NCBI GenBank assembly: GCA_903944165.1
Contig: CAJAQT010000195.1
Span: 1-39,646, forward strand
DNA from: an uncultured Methylococcaceae bacterium
Lineage (GTDB): Bacteria > Pseudomonadota > Gammaproteobacteria > Methylococcales > Methylomonadaceae
Direction of reading: 5' to 3'
DNA: 39,646 bases
Positions 15,480 through 24,300 of the stretch are shown one piece after another. The number at the start of each line of letters is the position of its first letter. The first letter of the stretch is position 1. Below the pieces are notes generated by a model. It did not search any database. It worked only from the letters and a program-made list of their open reading frames with translations, and had not been told where the DNA came from. Made by a program: the position numbers and the translations under genes.

Positions 15480-16445
15480 ATGACAACAGCGTATTTGAAA
15501 CGACTATTAATCAGCCTAATGTTATTAAGCACCGTCACGACAGTAGCTGCGAAAACGCCCTTGCGTCTTGGCGTGCTCATGACCGGAACCTTAGGCTGGG
15601 AAATACCTGCATTACAACAGCTGCACTTAACTAATGTTGACATCGTGGTGCATCCCTTAGCCCAACCTGAGGCGGGTAAAATTGCCTTACAATCAGGTGC
15701 AGTAGATATGATTGTTACGGATTGGATTTGGGTGGCTCGTTTACGTGCTACGGGTTCAGATTTAACGTTTTATCCTTATTCTCAGGCGTCAGGTGCATTA
15801 TTGGTGCCAGAAAAAAGTGCCATTCATGAGCTTGCTGACTTAACGGGCAAGCGTTTAGGAATCGTTGGGGGGGATTTAGATAAAAACTGGTTGTTACTTC
15901 AAGCCTTAGGTTTGCAAGCTAAGATTAATTTGGCTGATAGCGTTGAAAAAACCTTTGCTGCCCCACCATTGCTTAACGAACAACTGAAAAAAAATCGCCT
16001 CGATGCCTTATTAACATATTGGAATTTTGCCGTGCCTTTAGAATTAGCGGGCTATCGACAGCTTATCGATGGTCAGGGCATACAACAAAAATTAGGTATT
16101 ACCGAAGCAGTTCCCACCTTAGGCTTTGTCTTTAAGGATGCCTTTGCCAACAAACATCCTGAAGCAATACAAGAATTTTTTGCTGCAAGCAGCAAGGTGA
16201 AACAGCAATTATGTACTTCCGATACCGACTGGCAACACGCATTGCCTGTTATTAAGGTCACGAATAGCCAGGAATTAATTCTGTTACGCCAACGTTATTG
16301 CCAAGGTCAAATTACTCAGTGGGGTGCCGCCGAAAAAGCTTCTGCGCAGCGGATGTTCACTTTGTTACGGACACTCAGTCAGCAGCACCTCACTGGCGCA
16401 TCTGAAACCATTCCAGCGGGAACCTTTTGGGCACAAGAAAATTAA
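15480..16445 (+). CDS. ABC transporter substrate-binding protein (NMT1/SsuA-like)
   Basis: This 321-residue exported protein has a signal peptide (MTTAYLKRLL..., likely cut after TVAA at about residue 24). The mature part has the two-lobed pattern of NMT1/TauA/SsuA binding proteins: LRLGVLMTGTLGWEIPAL, AVDMIVTDWIWVARLRATG, LTGKRLGIVGGDLDKNWLLL and LDALLTYWNFAVPLELAG. Ligands of the family include sulfonates, nitrate and thiamine precursors; nothing in the sequence fixes the ligand here. The acidic/aromatic DWIWVAR pocket segment is notable. It leads a three-gene importer with the permease and ATPase that follow. Confidence 0.85.
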   Translation: MTTAYLKRLLISLMLLSTVTTVAAKTPLRLGVLMTGTLGWEIPALQQLHLTNVDIVVHPLAQPEAGKIALQSGAVDMIVTDWIWVARLRATGSDLTFYPYSQASGALLVPEKSAIHELADLTGKRLGIVGGDLDKNWLLLQALGLQAKINLADSVEKTFAAPPLLNEQLKKNRLDALLTYWNFAVPLELAGYRQLIDGQGIQQKLGITEAVPTLGFVFKDAFANKHPEAIQEFFAASSKVKQQLCTSDTDWQHALPVIKVTNSQELILLRQRYCQGQITQWGAAEKASAQRMFTLLRTLSQQHLTGASETIPAGTFWAQEN

Positions 16446-16461
16446 AACTATTTTAAGCATA

Positions 16462-17199
16462 GTGAATAAGTCTTTACCTTGGCTGTCTTTTTTTAGCTTA
16501 CTCACACTCTGGCAAGGCTGCGCAATGTTGGTGAACAACGCAGTGTTACCAGCGCCTGCACAGGTTTTTTGGGTGTTTATTGAGGCCGTGCAATCGGGAC
16601 AACTGCCTCATCATTTAGGCATAACACTGTGTCGATTAATCGTCAGTTTTATCGTCGCCATGACGCTAGGCATTATTATTGGCTATAGCTTAGGACGTTC
16701 AGCGACGGCTAATCGATTTTTTGATCATTGGGTGATTATTTTTTTAAACATACCCGCCTTAGTCACTATTATTTTATGTTATGTCTGGTTTGGTTTAAAT
16801 GAAATGGCGGCACTGCTTGCAGTAGTCATTAACAAATTACCCAATGTGATTGTTATTATCAGAGAAGGTGTCAGAGCACTCGATCAGGAGTTATTAGCAA
16901 TGGCGACATGTTATCGCTTGCGGCGTTGGGTAGTCTTCAGACACGTCATTCTGCCACAGCTACATCCTTTCATCATGACTGCCACGCGCTCTGGCTTATC
17001 GTTAACATGGAAAATTATTTTAGTGGTTGAATTACTTGGTCGCAGTGACGGCGTTGGTTTTCAATTGCATACCTTTTTTCAATTATTTGATGTGGCCAGT
17101 ATTCTTGCTTACACCATCGCCTTTGTTGTCGTGGTGCAACTACTTGAATGGGGCGTACTTCGCCCCTTGGATCGACGCTCAGTAAAGTGGCGTAGATGA
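16462..17199 (+). CDS. ABC transporter permease (SsuC/TauC-like)
   Basis: This protein of about 245 residues has roughly six membrane helices and the BPD-transport EAA loop (ALDQELLAMATCYRLRRWVV then RHVILPQLHPFIMTATRSG), which docks the ATPase. The opening FFSLLTLWQGCAML and VLPAPAQVFWVFIE is typical of SsuC/TauC/ThiX permeases. The start is uncertain: I use the GTG at 16462, 16 bp after the preceding stop. The frame is open back to a GTG at 16324 inside the binding-protein gene, but that extension is not family-like. Its stop overlaps the ATPase start (ATGA). Confidence 0.85.
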   Translation: MNKSLPWLSFFSLLTLWQGCAMLVNNAVLPAPAQVFWVFIEAVQSGQLPHHLGITLCRLIVSFIVAMTLGIIIGYSLGRSATANRFFDHWVIIFLNIPALVTIILCYVWFGLNEMAALLAVVINKLPNVIVIIREGVRALDQELLAMATCYRLRRWVVFRHVILPQLHPFIMTATRSGLSLTWKIILVVELLGRSDGVGFQLHTFFQLFDVASILAYTIAFVVVVQLLEWGVLRPLDRRSVKWRR

Positions 17200-17939
17200 A
17201 TAACTTAAGCATTTGTGTGCAAGCCAAACACTTTCCCGCCGTGGGCAAAGCACTGCCAAAATGTGCCATAGCTGACTTATCTATGTCCGTGCAAGCAGGT
17301 GAATTTGTCTGTTTAATCGGCCCGTCAGGCTGTGGAAAAACCACTTTATTAAATATTATCGCTGGCGTAGATACGCAGTTTACGGGAAATATCAGCTACA
17401 GTGGCAAAGCCGTGTTGCCTAAAATAGGCGTAGTTTTCCAACAACCACGCTTATTAGCATGGCGAACCGTGCGCGAAAATATTGACCTTGTCTTGGCTAA
17501 TCCAAGCGCATCTGCACACAGTGTTGATGAATTATTGGCCTTGATGAACTTAACTGACGTGCAGCATGTCTATCCAGAACGCTTATCCTTGGGGATGAGT
17601 CGACGCGTAGCGATTATTCGCGCCTTTGCTATTGCGCCCGAAGTGTTATTAATGGATGAGCCTTTTGTGTCCTTAGATATTCCCGCAGCAAGGCAGGTGC
17701 GCGAAGCCTTACTTAGCTTATGGCTGCATCGACCACATAGCGTTATATTTGTCAGTCACGATTTGCGAGAAGCCATTGCCTTAGCTGATCGTATCCTTTT
17801 TTTATCATCCTCACCCATGCACGTAATTTCTGAAGTTAAAGTCACCATCCCACGAAATATACGCAATGATGAACACGTAATTAACGCGTTTAGAGAACAA
17901 TTAAAGCATGAACTTCCGCACCTGCACGCATTATTTTAA
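17196..17939 (+). CDS. ABC transporter ATP-binding protein (SsuB/TauB-like)
   Basis: This 247-residue ATPase energises the importer. Walker A is GPSGCGKTT (about residue 42), the Q-loop is VVFQQPRLLAWRTVREN, Walker B is VLLMDEPFVSLD and the H-loop is VIFVSHDLREAIALADR. The ABC signature reads LSLGMSRRVAI, in place of the usual LSGGQ/LSGGM, so the second signature glycine position is Leu. This may lower ATPase activity or be a subgroup feature. It starts inside the permease stop codon. The message may continue into the KYPAA-repeat gene about 110 bp downstream. Confidence 0.88.
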   Translation: MNNLSICVQAKHFPAVGKALPKCAIADLSMSVQAGEFVCLIGPSGCGKTTLLNIIAGVDTQFTGNISYSGKAVLPKIGVVFQQPRLLAWRTVRENIDLVLANPSASAHSVDELLALMNLTDVQHVYPERLSLGMSRRVAIIRAFAIAPEVLLMDEPFVSLDIPAARQVREALLSLWLHRPHSVIFVSHDLREAIALADRILFLSSSPMHVISEVKVTIPRNIRNDEHVINAFREQLKHELPHLHALF

Positions 17940-18051
17940 GCCATGTAAGGCTGATAAAACGGTTGCGAATTTAATTAAAATATTCGATACTTCAAAGGCA
18001 CTTGAAGGCACAATCTTAAAAAATAACGAGACACCAGGAGAACGTATTACT

Positions 18052-18348
18052 ATGAAAAAAACACTTTTGTCAGCAACACTGCTGACACTATCCTTAGTAA
18101 ATCCACTCATTGCAACGGCTGCAAGCAATGATAAATACCCCGCTGCTAATTTTTCACCTAGCGTTATTTACCTTGATAAGGATGTCACGCTATCAGAAAT
18201 CACCACCAGTTTTGATCCAAAATATCCCGCCGCGACATTTCAGCCTACGGTCGTTTATGCGGATAATGACTTAATCCAACAAACTGAACAAAAATTTGAT
18301 CCAAAATATCCAGCCGCTTATTTCAAACCAAAAGTTATTTATCCATAA
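18052..18348 (+). CDS. Small exported protein with three KYPAA repeats
   Basis: This 98-residue protein starts with a clear signal peptide (MKKTLLSATLLTLSLVNPL, likely cut around ATA/AS, residue 22-25). The mature part of about 74 residues is almost wholly three repeats: KYPAANFSPSVIY (28-40), KYPAATFQPTVVY (57-69) and KYPAAYFKPKVIY (85-97), spaced 29 and 28 residues apart. Asp-rich linkers (YLDKD, YADND, FDPK) separate them. There is no cysteine. AGGAG at 18036-18040 lies 11 bp before the ATG; a longer frame to 17908 overlaps the ATPase gene and is unlikely. I do not recognise a characterised family. It could be a periplasmic metal- or ligand-binding accessory to the transporter, but that is inference. 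Confidence 0.85.
   Translation: MKKTLLSATLLTLSLVNPLIATAASNDKYPAANFSPSVIYLDKDVTLSEITTSFDPKYPAATFQPTVVYADNDLIQQTEQKFDPKYPAAYFKPKVIYP
18133..18342 (+). repeat. Coding tandem repeat, three units of about 28-29 codons
   Basis: Three in-frame units encode KYPAAxFxPxVxY followed by a short acidic linker. The second and third units share the DNA run TTTGATCCAAAATATCC before the AAs, suggesting recent duplication, while the first has diverged more. The last unit ends one codon before the stop with no linker. Confidence 0.85.
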
Positions 18349-18358
18349 ACAGATACAT

Positions 18359-18383
18359 CATTCTCATACTTTACATGAGAATG
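18359..18383 (+). terminator. Hairpin after the KYPAA-repeat gene
   Basis: CATTCTCAT (18359-18367) and ATGAGAATG (18375-18383) form a perfect nine-base stem with a seven-base loop, ending 10 bp to 35 bp past the stop codon and followed by TTTA. The stem is AT-rich and the U-tract short, so it is a weak intrinsic terminator. Confidence 0.5.
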
Positions 18384-18389
18384 TTTAGC

Positions 18390-18518
18390 TTATGCCTTAC
18401 TGCTTGAGGGCAACTCTTTTTAGGTGAGGGCATAAAGGTAACAACGTCAGCAACCTCGTCGTTTACGGCGAGGCAATCCACCGACTCTGCTAGCCATCTG
18501 CGGATATCACTAGCAGAG
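18390..18518 (+). ncRNA. Candidate structured RNA (three consecutive hairpins)
   Basis: Between the KYPAA-repeat gene and the next small gene, three stems follow each other: TTATGCC (18390-18396) with GGCATAA (18429-18435); CCTCGTC (18454-18460) with GGCGAGG (18467-18473, one G-U pair, six-base loop); and CTCTGCTAG (18485-18493) with CTAGCAGAG (18510-18518, perfect). The segment is more GC-rich than the surrounding intergenic DNA and has no open frame. It matches none of the riboswitch or housekeeping RNA patterns I know. It could be an independent RNA or the leader of the gene at 18623. Strand is assumed from flanking genes. Confidence 0.35.
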
Positions 18519-18622
18519 CGTATAACCTAGACTAATCACCATATAACTCCGTCAGCCGACGATAATTTTACTCAACTAACAATGACCTATTAACGTAGTT
18601 CACACTATAACACCACCACTTT

Positions 18623-18922
18623 ATGCGATCATATTTACTGTTTATTGCACTCAATACACTTTGCTGCACTGCCTATGCAGCAGCAGACATCAACCAAAAA
18701 TACTGTGTTGATAGTAAAACAACGCAAGAATTTATCAAATTATTGACCGATCATCCTCACGATACCGGCATCGTGCGTTTAGTTGCACTTAAAGAAGGCT
18801 TGTGTAACATGATTAATCAGCACCACGTTTCTATACACATCGCTAATCAATTATGGGATACAGAACGACAAAAGATGTTCTTAGAACGCACCAAAAGAAA
18901 TCTTAATCGCTTTAGTGAATAG
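18623..18922 (+). CDS. Small secreted two-cysteine protein of unknown function
   Basis: This 99-residue protein has a signal peptide (MRSYLLFIALNTLCCTAYAA, likely cut after AYA). The mature part of about 80 residues is helical in look, with two cysteines (KYCVDSK and GLCNMI, about 33 residues apart) that could form a periplasmic disulfide, and a basic end (FLERTKRNLNRFSE). There is no clear ribosome-binding site before the ATG. It sits after a hairpin-rich gap and converges with fimV. I do not recognise the family. Confidence 0.65.
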   Translation: MRSYLLFIALNTLCCTAYAAADINQKYCVDSKTTQEFIKLLTDHPHDTGIVRLVALKEGLCNMINQHHVSIHIANQLWDTERQKMFLERTKRNLNRFSE

Positions 18923-18950
18923 ATCATTATTTAAATCCCCGCTAAACTGT

Positions 18951-18978
18951 TTTATAGCATTGTGGCGGTGGCTATAAA
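18951..18978. terminator. Hairpin between convergent genes
   Basis: TTTATAGC (18951-18958) pairs perfectly with GCTATAAA (18971-18978) around a 12-base loop. It sits between the ends of the 18623-18922 gene and fimV, so it may serve both strands, although neither side has a strong T-run. Confidence 0.35.
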
Positions 18979-19005
18979 GCCTTATTGATACGAGCTGTGT
19001 GTTAT

Positions 19006-21288
19006 TTACTTACCTTCAATAATTGCGCGCGCCACCATTCGTTGCTCTGGCGTGCCTTTTTCAAAAACTTCAAAAGCAATTTTTTGAGCGGCTTCTAAGT
19101 CTCCTTTGTCAATATGTGCGATGGCTAAATCTAACTTGGTTTCTAAAACTTCAAAATCTACTGTTTCTGCAACAGATGACAGTGTTAATTCCACGTCTGC
19201 TTCAGGATCATTTAAACTTATAAAAAAAGCATCCTCATTAAAGGATTCAGTTAACGTCAACTCAGGAGCTCTGTCTGTTTGTGTATGATCCGTAGTCTCA
19301 AGCGTAAAATCAATGACATGGAATGAATCATCTAATTCATCTATTAACACTGCTGCTGGGACAGCGTCTTGAGCTTTGGTGGCTACATCATTAAATTCAA
19401 GTGTTTCGTGTAGTGCTAAGCTTGAGTCCTTTGTCTCAACATACTCTGTTAATAACTGGGGCTCTAAAGGTAAGCCAACTTCATCTTCTGTTTTTGACAT
19501 GGCAAAAAAATCTTCTAACGATGTCATATCAAAACGCGTTTCTTCAATAGCAGGAGACGTTACGTTAACGTGCTCGGACGCAGGTTCAGCAGCGTGTGGC
19601 GTAGCCCCCCCCTTGGCAAGATGTGCAAATAAGGAATGCTGAGCACTCACTTCACAGCCCATATTTTCAACTTTGTGCCAAAAAAGTGTATCTGTGTGCT
19701 GACCTATAACGGCTAATTCTTCAGCGTACTCGGCAAACGCATTACCCTGATTAGTTGTATAAAATATTTCCAATAACTTAAGCTTATAGTCAGCATTGTC
19801 ATCATGTTCATCAATTAATCTACGCATAAGCTTTTCAGCTTGCTGATGATTGCCATACGCCAAATAAACATCTACTTCTGCTAATGGATCAAGCTGCCCT
19901 TGATCGGTATTTAACAAGTGATTTTCTTCAGAATTATCCTGCTCGATAAGCGTAGTTGAAACAGATTCAGGAACCATTTGTGTTGCTTCGGGCGGTGCAA
20001 AAAATTGTTCAGCCCCTTTATCTACCTGTTTAACAACCGCCAATTGTTGTTGGCGTTGACGCCACCCAAACCACCCTAAGCCTGCTAAAGCAAGCATGCC
20101 CAGCGCACTGATAGCAAACAAATATCCTCCACCTTCTTGGCTGCTGGCATTAGCGCCATTAACCGACTCGTGTGCTGAGGTAGAGTTAACAGTGTGTGGC
20201 TTAACAGAAGCTATTGGCTGCTGTGTCGCGACAATCTTATCAACTGGCGGTGATGTTTGATTTTGTTGCGCAGCGGCTAAATTACTCGCACCTAATTTAT
20301 ACTGTAATGCCGTCAACTGTGCATCTTTAGCTTGCAAAGCTGCTTGTAAGGAAATTACACGCTGCTCCAGCGCGGTAATTTTTGTATATTGATTTGCCAA
20401 TTCAGTAGCTGAATTTTCTGTGGCATGTAAGCTAGTTTCAGGTGCGGATAAGGTTAATTTATTTCCTAGTGCTGTCGGATTTATTATTGGCTCAGAAGAC
20501 GGTTCGGGCGTTTTGTTTTGAAACGCACTGACTTGTTCAGCAACGGCTTGCTTAGCTTGCTCGTAGGGTATTTTTAAAATATGTGCTTGACTCGGAATAT
20601 TAAGCGTTTGTCCTACTGATAAGGCGTTTAAATTTTTACGATAAAAGGCGTGTGGATTATGTTCATATAAGGCAATTTCCAATTGTTCAATAGAAATATC
20701 AGTGCCTTTTGCTAAGCGTTTGGCTATCTGTAATAAACTTTCACCGTTGACAGTTGGACCAAACTTTCTTTTACTTAGTTGCCGCGATGTTTTTGATGCT
20801 TTTAATTTAGTGACAGGGATTTGAGCAGGATTAACACCTGAATCAGCCTGTGGCTGAAATGGTGTGGGCGCATAGGACTCGGGGGGATCAAGCAATAACG
20901 TAAACTCTCGCTGCACATGACGTCTACCTGAGTCAATCGTCAGTAAAAAATTGAGCACGGGCTCTTTAATTACCTGCGTTGAAGTGACGTTAATGCTTGG
21001 TTTAGCATGGTTAGTGTGTACTGCAAAATGCACATGAGCTAATTCTGCATTCCAGAGAATACCCGCTTCTTCATGGCGTTTAGAGGAGGCTATCGCAACG
21101 CTGATTTGGGTCAGTTGTTCGCCTTCGTTAAGTGTTAAGGGAATTTCCGCATTTAAAAGTTGATTTAATGCGGAATGTATTTTTATTTCACCTAAACTTA
21201 ACGCGCATCCATCGCTTGATTTTAATAAAGAAACAATGAGTAAAGCTGATGTTAAGTAGACGCTATTGTTCTTGTAAAAGATGCCCAC
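19006..21288 (-). CDS. fimV: FimV-like peptidoglycan-binding polar hub protein
   Basis: FimV-type proteins are inner-membrane polar organisers needed for type IV pili and twitching in Pseudomonas. The 760 residues run: signal/anchor, N-terminal FimV core (SLGEIKIHSALNQLLNAEIPL, then FLLTIDSGRRHVQREFTLLLDPP), a LysM domain (about 180-255, ending VGQTLNIPS), a coiled coil near 295-335 (ITALEQRVISLQAALQAK), one membrane helix near 390-408 (AISALGMLALAGLGWFGW), an acidic cytoplasmic region and the C-terminal FimV motif (LDLAIAHIDKGDLEAAQKIA). The start appears to be GTG at 21288, because an in-frame stop lies just upstream. Its place after asd is conserved in gammaproteobacteria; the usual following truA is not present here. 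Confidence 0.9.
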   Translation of the reverse strand: MGIFYKNNSVYLTSALLIVSLLKSSDGCALSLGEIKIHSALNQLLNAEIPLTLNEGEQLTQISVAIASSKRHEEAGILWNAELAHVHFAVHTNHAKPSINVTSTQVIKEPVLNFLLTIDSGRRHVQREFTLLLDPPESYAPTPFQPQADSGVNPAQIPVTKLKASKTSRQLSKRKFGPTVNGESLLQIAKRLAKGTDISIEQLEIALYEHNPHAFYRKNLNALSVGQTLNIPSQAHILKIPYEQAKQAVAEQVSAFQNKTPEPSSEPIINPTALGNKLTLSAPETSLHATENSATELANQYTKITALEQRVISLQAALQAKDAQLTALQYKLGASNLAAAQQNQTSPPVDKIVATQQPIASVKPHTVNSTSAHESVNGANASSQEGGGYLFAISALGMLALAGLGWFGWRQRQQQLAVVKQVDKGAEQFFAPPEATQMVPESVSTTLIEQDNSEENHLLNTDQGQLDPLAEVDVYLAYGNHQQAEKLMRRLIDEHDDNADYKLKLLEIFYTTNQGNAFAEYAEELAVIGQHTDTLFWHKVENMGCEVSAQHSLFAHLAKGGATPHAAEPASEHVNVTSPAIEETRFDMTSLEDFFAMSKTEDEVGLPLEPQLLTEYVETKDSSLALHETLEFNDVATKAQDAVPAAVLIDELDDSFHVIDFTLETTDHTQTDRAPELTLTESFNEDAFFISLNDPEADVELTLSSVAETVDFEVLETKLDLAIAHIDKGDLEAAQKIAFEVFEKGTPEQRMVARAIIEGK

Positions 21289-21331
21289 GATTCATTACCG
21301 AAAAAGTTCAGAAAGTAAATCTAAGCTTAGA

Positions 21332-22354
21332 CTAGAAGTGATTTTTTACCAGCAATTCTGCAATTTGCACACTATTTAAAGCGGCGCCTTTGCGCACATT
21401 GTCACCAACAATCCAAAGATCAATCCCCATTGGATGCGAAATATCTTCTCTAATACGCCCCACAAAAACCTCATCATGACCTGAAGAATGCGTTACTGCC
21501 GTTGGATAGCCGCCATCAATACGATCATCAATTACTTTAACGCCAGGTGCTTTTTCAAGAAGTGCCCTAACCTCTTGTGCACTGATTTTACTGCGTGTTT
21601 CTATATGCACAGCTTCAGAATGACCAAAGAAAACAGGCACTCTTACCGCAGTCGCATTGACTTTAATATGGCTATCACCCATAATTTTTTGTGTTTCCCA
21701 CACCATTTTCATTTCTTCTTTGGTGTAACCGTTATCCATAAAGACGTCAATTTGGGGAAGTACATTGAAGGCAATTTGTTTTGGATAGACGTTGGTTTTA
21801 ATCGGCTGCATATTTAATAATGCGGTTGTCTGCAACACCAATTCTTCTAGTGCTTCTTTACCCGTTCCAGATACTGCTTGATAGGTGCATACATTAATTC
21901 TATCAATACCAACTGCATCATAAATTGGCTTCAAGGCGACTAACATTTGAATGGTTGAACAGTTTGGATTGGCAATAATGCCTCTATTTTTGTAGTCGAT
22001 TAATTTCTCTGGATTGACTTCCGGAACAATCAAAGGAATATCATCGTCATACCTAAATTGTGAGGTGTTATCTATCACTACACAGCCGGCGGCGGCGGCT
22101 TTAGGAGCATATTCAGCAGATACCGATGCGCCCGGTGAAAATAAAGCAATCTGTACTTTACTAAAATCAAAATTGGCTAAATCGTGGACGGTTAACGAGC
22201 TTTCTTTAAAAGCAATACGTTTGCCAGCAGAGTTTTTACTCGCTAAGGCATAGACTTCTCCCAAAGGGAAATTTCTTTCTTCTAAGATTGACAACATTGC
22301 CTCGCCTACAGCACCTGTAGCGCCTACAACTGCAACATTAAACACCTGTGTCAT
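21332..22354 (-). CDS. asd: Aspartate-semialdehyde dehydrogenase
   Basis: Asd reduces aspartyl phosphate to aspartate semialdehyde, the branch point to lysine, threonine, methionine and diaminopimelate. The 340-residue protein has the NADP-binding GATGAVGEAM at 11-20 and the catalytic Cys132 in NPNCSTIQ. The later motifs QAVSGTGKEALEEL and PVFFGHSEAVHIET are intact. The length fits the shorter Pseudomonas-type Asd rather than the E. coli 367-residue form. It follows leuB by three bases, so the two are co-translated, and precedes fimV. Confidence 0.96.
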   Translation of the reverse strand: MTQVFNVAVVGATGAVGEAMLSILEERNFPLGEVYALASKNSAGKRIAFKESSLTVHDLANFDFSKVQIALFSPGASVSAEYAPKAAAAGCVVIDNTSQFRYDDDIPLIVPEVNPEKLIDYKNRGIIANPNCSTIQMLVALKPIYDAVGIDRINVCTYQAVSGTGKEALEELVLQTTALLNMQPIKTNVYPKQIAFNVLPQIDVFMDNGYTKEEMKMVWETQKIMGDSHIKVNATAVRVPVFFGHSEAVHIETRSKISAQEVRALLEKAPGVKVIDDRIDGGYPTAVTHSSGHDEVFVGRIREDISHPMGIDLWIVGDNVRKGAALNSVQIAELLVKNHF

Positions 22355-22357
22355 AAA

Positions 22358-23443
22358 TTATTCTCCTTTTTGTAATTGTGCTAACACCGCATCGCCCATT
22401 GCCTGAGTGCTCACTTTTTGCATACCTTCTGAATAAATATCTTGAGTACGTAAATGAGCATCTAAGACACTAGCAACGGCTTGTTCAATGCGCTCTGCTG
22501 CTGGCAGCATCGCCAAAGAATAACGCAACAACATTGCTGCGGATAAAATGGTGGCTAAAGGGTTAGCAATGCCTTTTCCAGCAATATCTGGCGCAGAGCC
22601 GTGAATTGGCTCATACATCCCTTTGTTATTAGCATCTAAAGAGGCAGACGGTAACATGCCTATCGAGCCTGTTAACATTGCCGCTGTATCAGATAAAATG
22701 TCCCCAAACATGTTGGTGGTAACAATGACATCAAATTGTGTTGGCGCACGCACTAATTGCATGGCGGCATTATCAACATACAGATGACTTAACTGCACGT
22801 CAGGATAATGATGGCTCACGGTAATCATAACTTCGCGCCATAACTCGGTGCTTTCTAAAACATTGGCCTTATCTACTGAGCATAATTTTGACTGCCGTTG
22901 TTGAGCAATTTTAAAGGCACAATGAGCGATACGCTCAATTTCTGACTCGCTATACACTAAGGTGTTAAAACCTTGGCGTTCATTATTAGCAAGTAATCGA
23001 ATACCGCGAGGTTGGCCAAAATAAATGCCTCCCGTTAATTCACGAACGATCATTATGTCCAGGCCAGCAACAACCTCGGGTTTTAATGTAGAGGCGTGAG
23101 CTAATTGAGGGAATAACTTTGCGGGACGCAAATTAGCAAACAACTGTAATTCAGAGCGCAACCCTAATAAGCCTTTTTCAGGGCGTAAAGCAATGTCTAA
23201 AGACTCCCATTTCACCCCGCCTACAGCACCAAATAAAATAGCATCTGCGGCTTTAGCTAGTGCTAAGGTGGTTTCTGGAAAAGGCGTGCCATACACGTCA
23301 TAAGCACAACCGCCAATTAAGCCATGTTCAAACTCAAGGCCTAAATTCATATCCGTATTTAGAAAATATAATACTTTAAGGGCTTCAGTTATAATTTCTG
23401 GACCGATGCCATCACCGGGTAATACTGCAATTTTTTTTGTCAT
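22358..23443 (-). CDS. leuB: 3-isopropylmalate dehydrogenase
   Basis: LeuB oxidises and decarboxylates 3-isopropylmalate in leucine synthesis. The 361-residue protein has the N-terminal [15 protein letters not shown], the substrate-binding [10 protein letters not shown], the catalytic Lys in [16 protein letters not shown], and the metal-binding [19 protein letters not shown]. The C-terminal NAD-binding part has [17 protein letters not shown]. It sits between leuD (about 80 bp upstream) and asd in the common gammaproteobacterial order. Confidence 0.97.
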   Translation of the reverse strand: MTKKIAVLPGDGIGPEIITEALKVLYFLNTDMNLGLEFEHGLIGGCAYDVYGTPFPETTLALAKAADAILFGAVGGVKWESLDIALRPEKGLLGLRSELQLFANLRPAKLFPQLAHASTLKPEVVAGLDIMIVRELTGGIYFGQPRGIRLLANNERQGFNTLVYSESEIERIAHCAFKIAQQRQSKLCSVDKANVLESTELWREVMITVSHHYPDVQLSHLYVDNAAMQLVRAPTQFDVIVTTNMFGDILSDTAAMLTGSIGMLPSASLDANNKGMYEPIHGSAPDIAGKGIANPLATILSAAMLLRYSLAMLPAAERIEQAVASVLDAHLRTQDIYSEGMQKVSTQAMGDAVLAQLQKGE

Positions 23444-23526
23444 TCGTTTAAAACCTATCCTTCTGTAAAACTGACTATTTTAGCCGTTACTTTTAATTTA
23501 TTGCCACCGCAGCATAGCCCATGAGC

Positions 23527-24165
23527 TCAGTCTATCGAGAACACCCAAGGCGCACGCTGTGCTCGTTCTGCTTCATAAGCTCTTATTTTATCGGCCTGTT
23601 GTAAGCTTAAACCAATATCATCTAAGCCATTAATTAAACGGAACTTACGATTTTCATCTAGGAAAAATGGAATAATTTCTCCTGTTTGCGTGATAATCTG
23701 TTGTAACGCTAAATCAATTGTTAATTCAGAGCCTTTATAAGCGTCGACAAACAAATTATCAATCGTGGATGATTCTAAGATAATAGGTAATAGGCCATTT
23801 TTAAAACAGTTATTGTAAAAAATATCTGCATAACTAGGCGCAATAATTACCTGAAAACCATAGTCAGTCAACGCCCAAGGTGCATGTTCTCTGGAGGAAC
23901 CACAACCAAAGTTTTCGCGTGTTAATAAAATTTTAGCGTGTTGATACTGTGGCTGATTTAACACAAACGCAGTGTTGATTGGGCGCTGAGAACAATCACA
24001 ATCTGGTTCACCACGATCTAAATAACGCCAGTCGTCAAATAAATAGGGACCAAAACCTACACGTTTAATAGATTTAAGAAATTGCTTAGGAATAATCGCG
24101 TCAGTATCTACGTTTGCACGATCTAAAGGCATAACGCCTGATGTTAAATGAGTAAAAGCTTGCAT
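23527..24165 (-). CDS. leuD: 3-isopropylmalate dehydratase small subunit
   Basis: LeuD is the swivelling small subunit of isopropylmalate isomerase and works only with the 4Fe-4S large subunit LeuC. The 212-residue protein has [14 protein letters not shown] at about 19 and the family signature [16 protein letters not shown] set the start at the ATG at 24165 ([10 protein letters not shown]); the frame is open to 24240, but those 25 residues are not LeuD-like. LeuC normally lies directly upstream, but here the next gene upstream is typA, so leuC must be elsewhere. Confidence 0.95.
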   Translation of the reverse strand: MQAFTHLTSGVMPLDRANVDTDAIIPKQFLKSIKRVGFGPYLFDDWRYLDRGEPDCDCSQRPINTAFVLNQPQYQHAKILLTRENFGCGSSREHAPWALTDYGFQVIIAPSYADIFYNNCFKNGLLPIILESSTIDNLFVDAYKGSELTIDLALQQIITQTGEIIPFFLDENRKFRLINGLDDIGLSLQQADKIRAYEAERAQRAPWVFSID

Positions 24166-24300
24166 AATCGTTATCTTATAAAATAAAAAAACTTCACTCA
24201 CCTTGATGATTAAGTATTGTTGGCTAATACCTTCTGCCAAACACGATAGCTAATCTTTTCGTTGAGTAAAGTTTTTGATTTTTAATTAAATAGAGAATTA

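Noticed and set aside
19023-19642. Several plus-strand frames within fimV
   Set aside because: All lie opposite a complete FimV-like gene with matching domain order and have no initiation signals.
24166-24240. N-terminal extension of leuD to 24240, possibly a leuC remnant
   Set aside because: The 25 extra residues resemble neither LeuC nor LeuD, and the ATG at 24165 gives the expected length.
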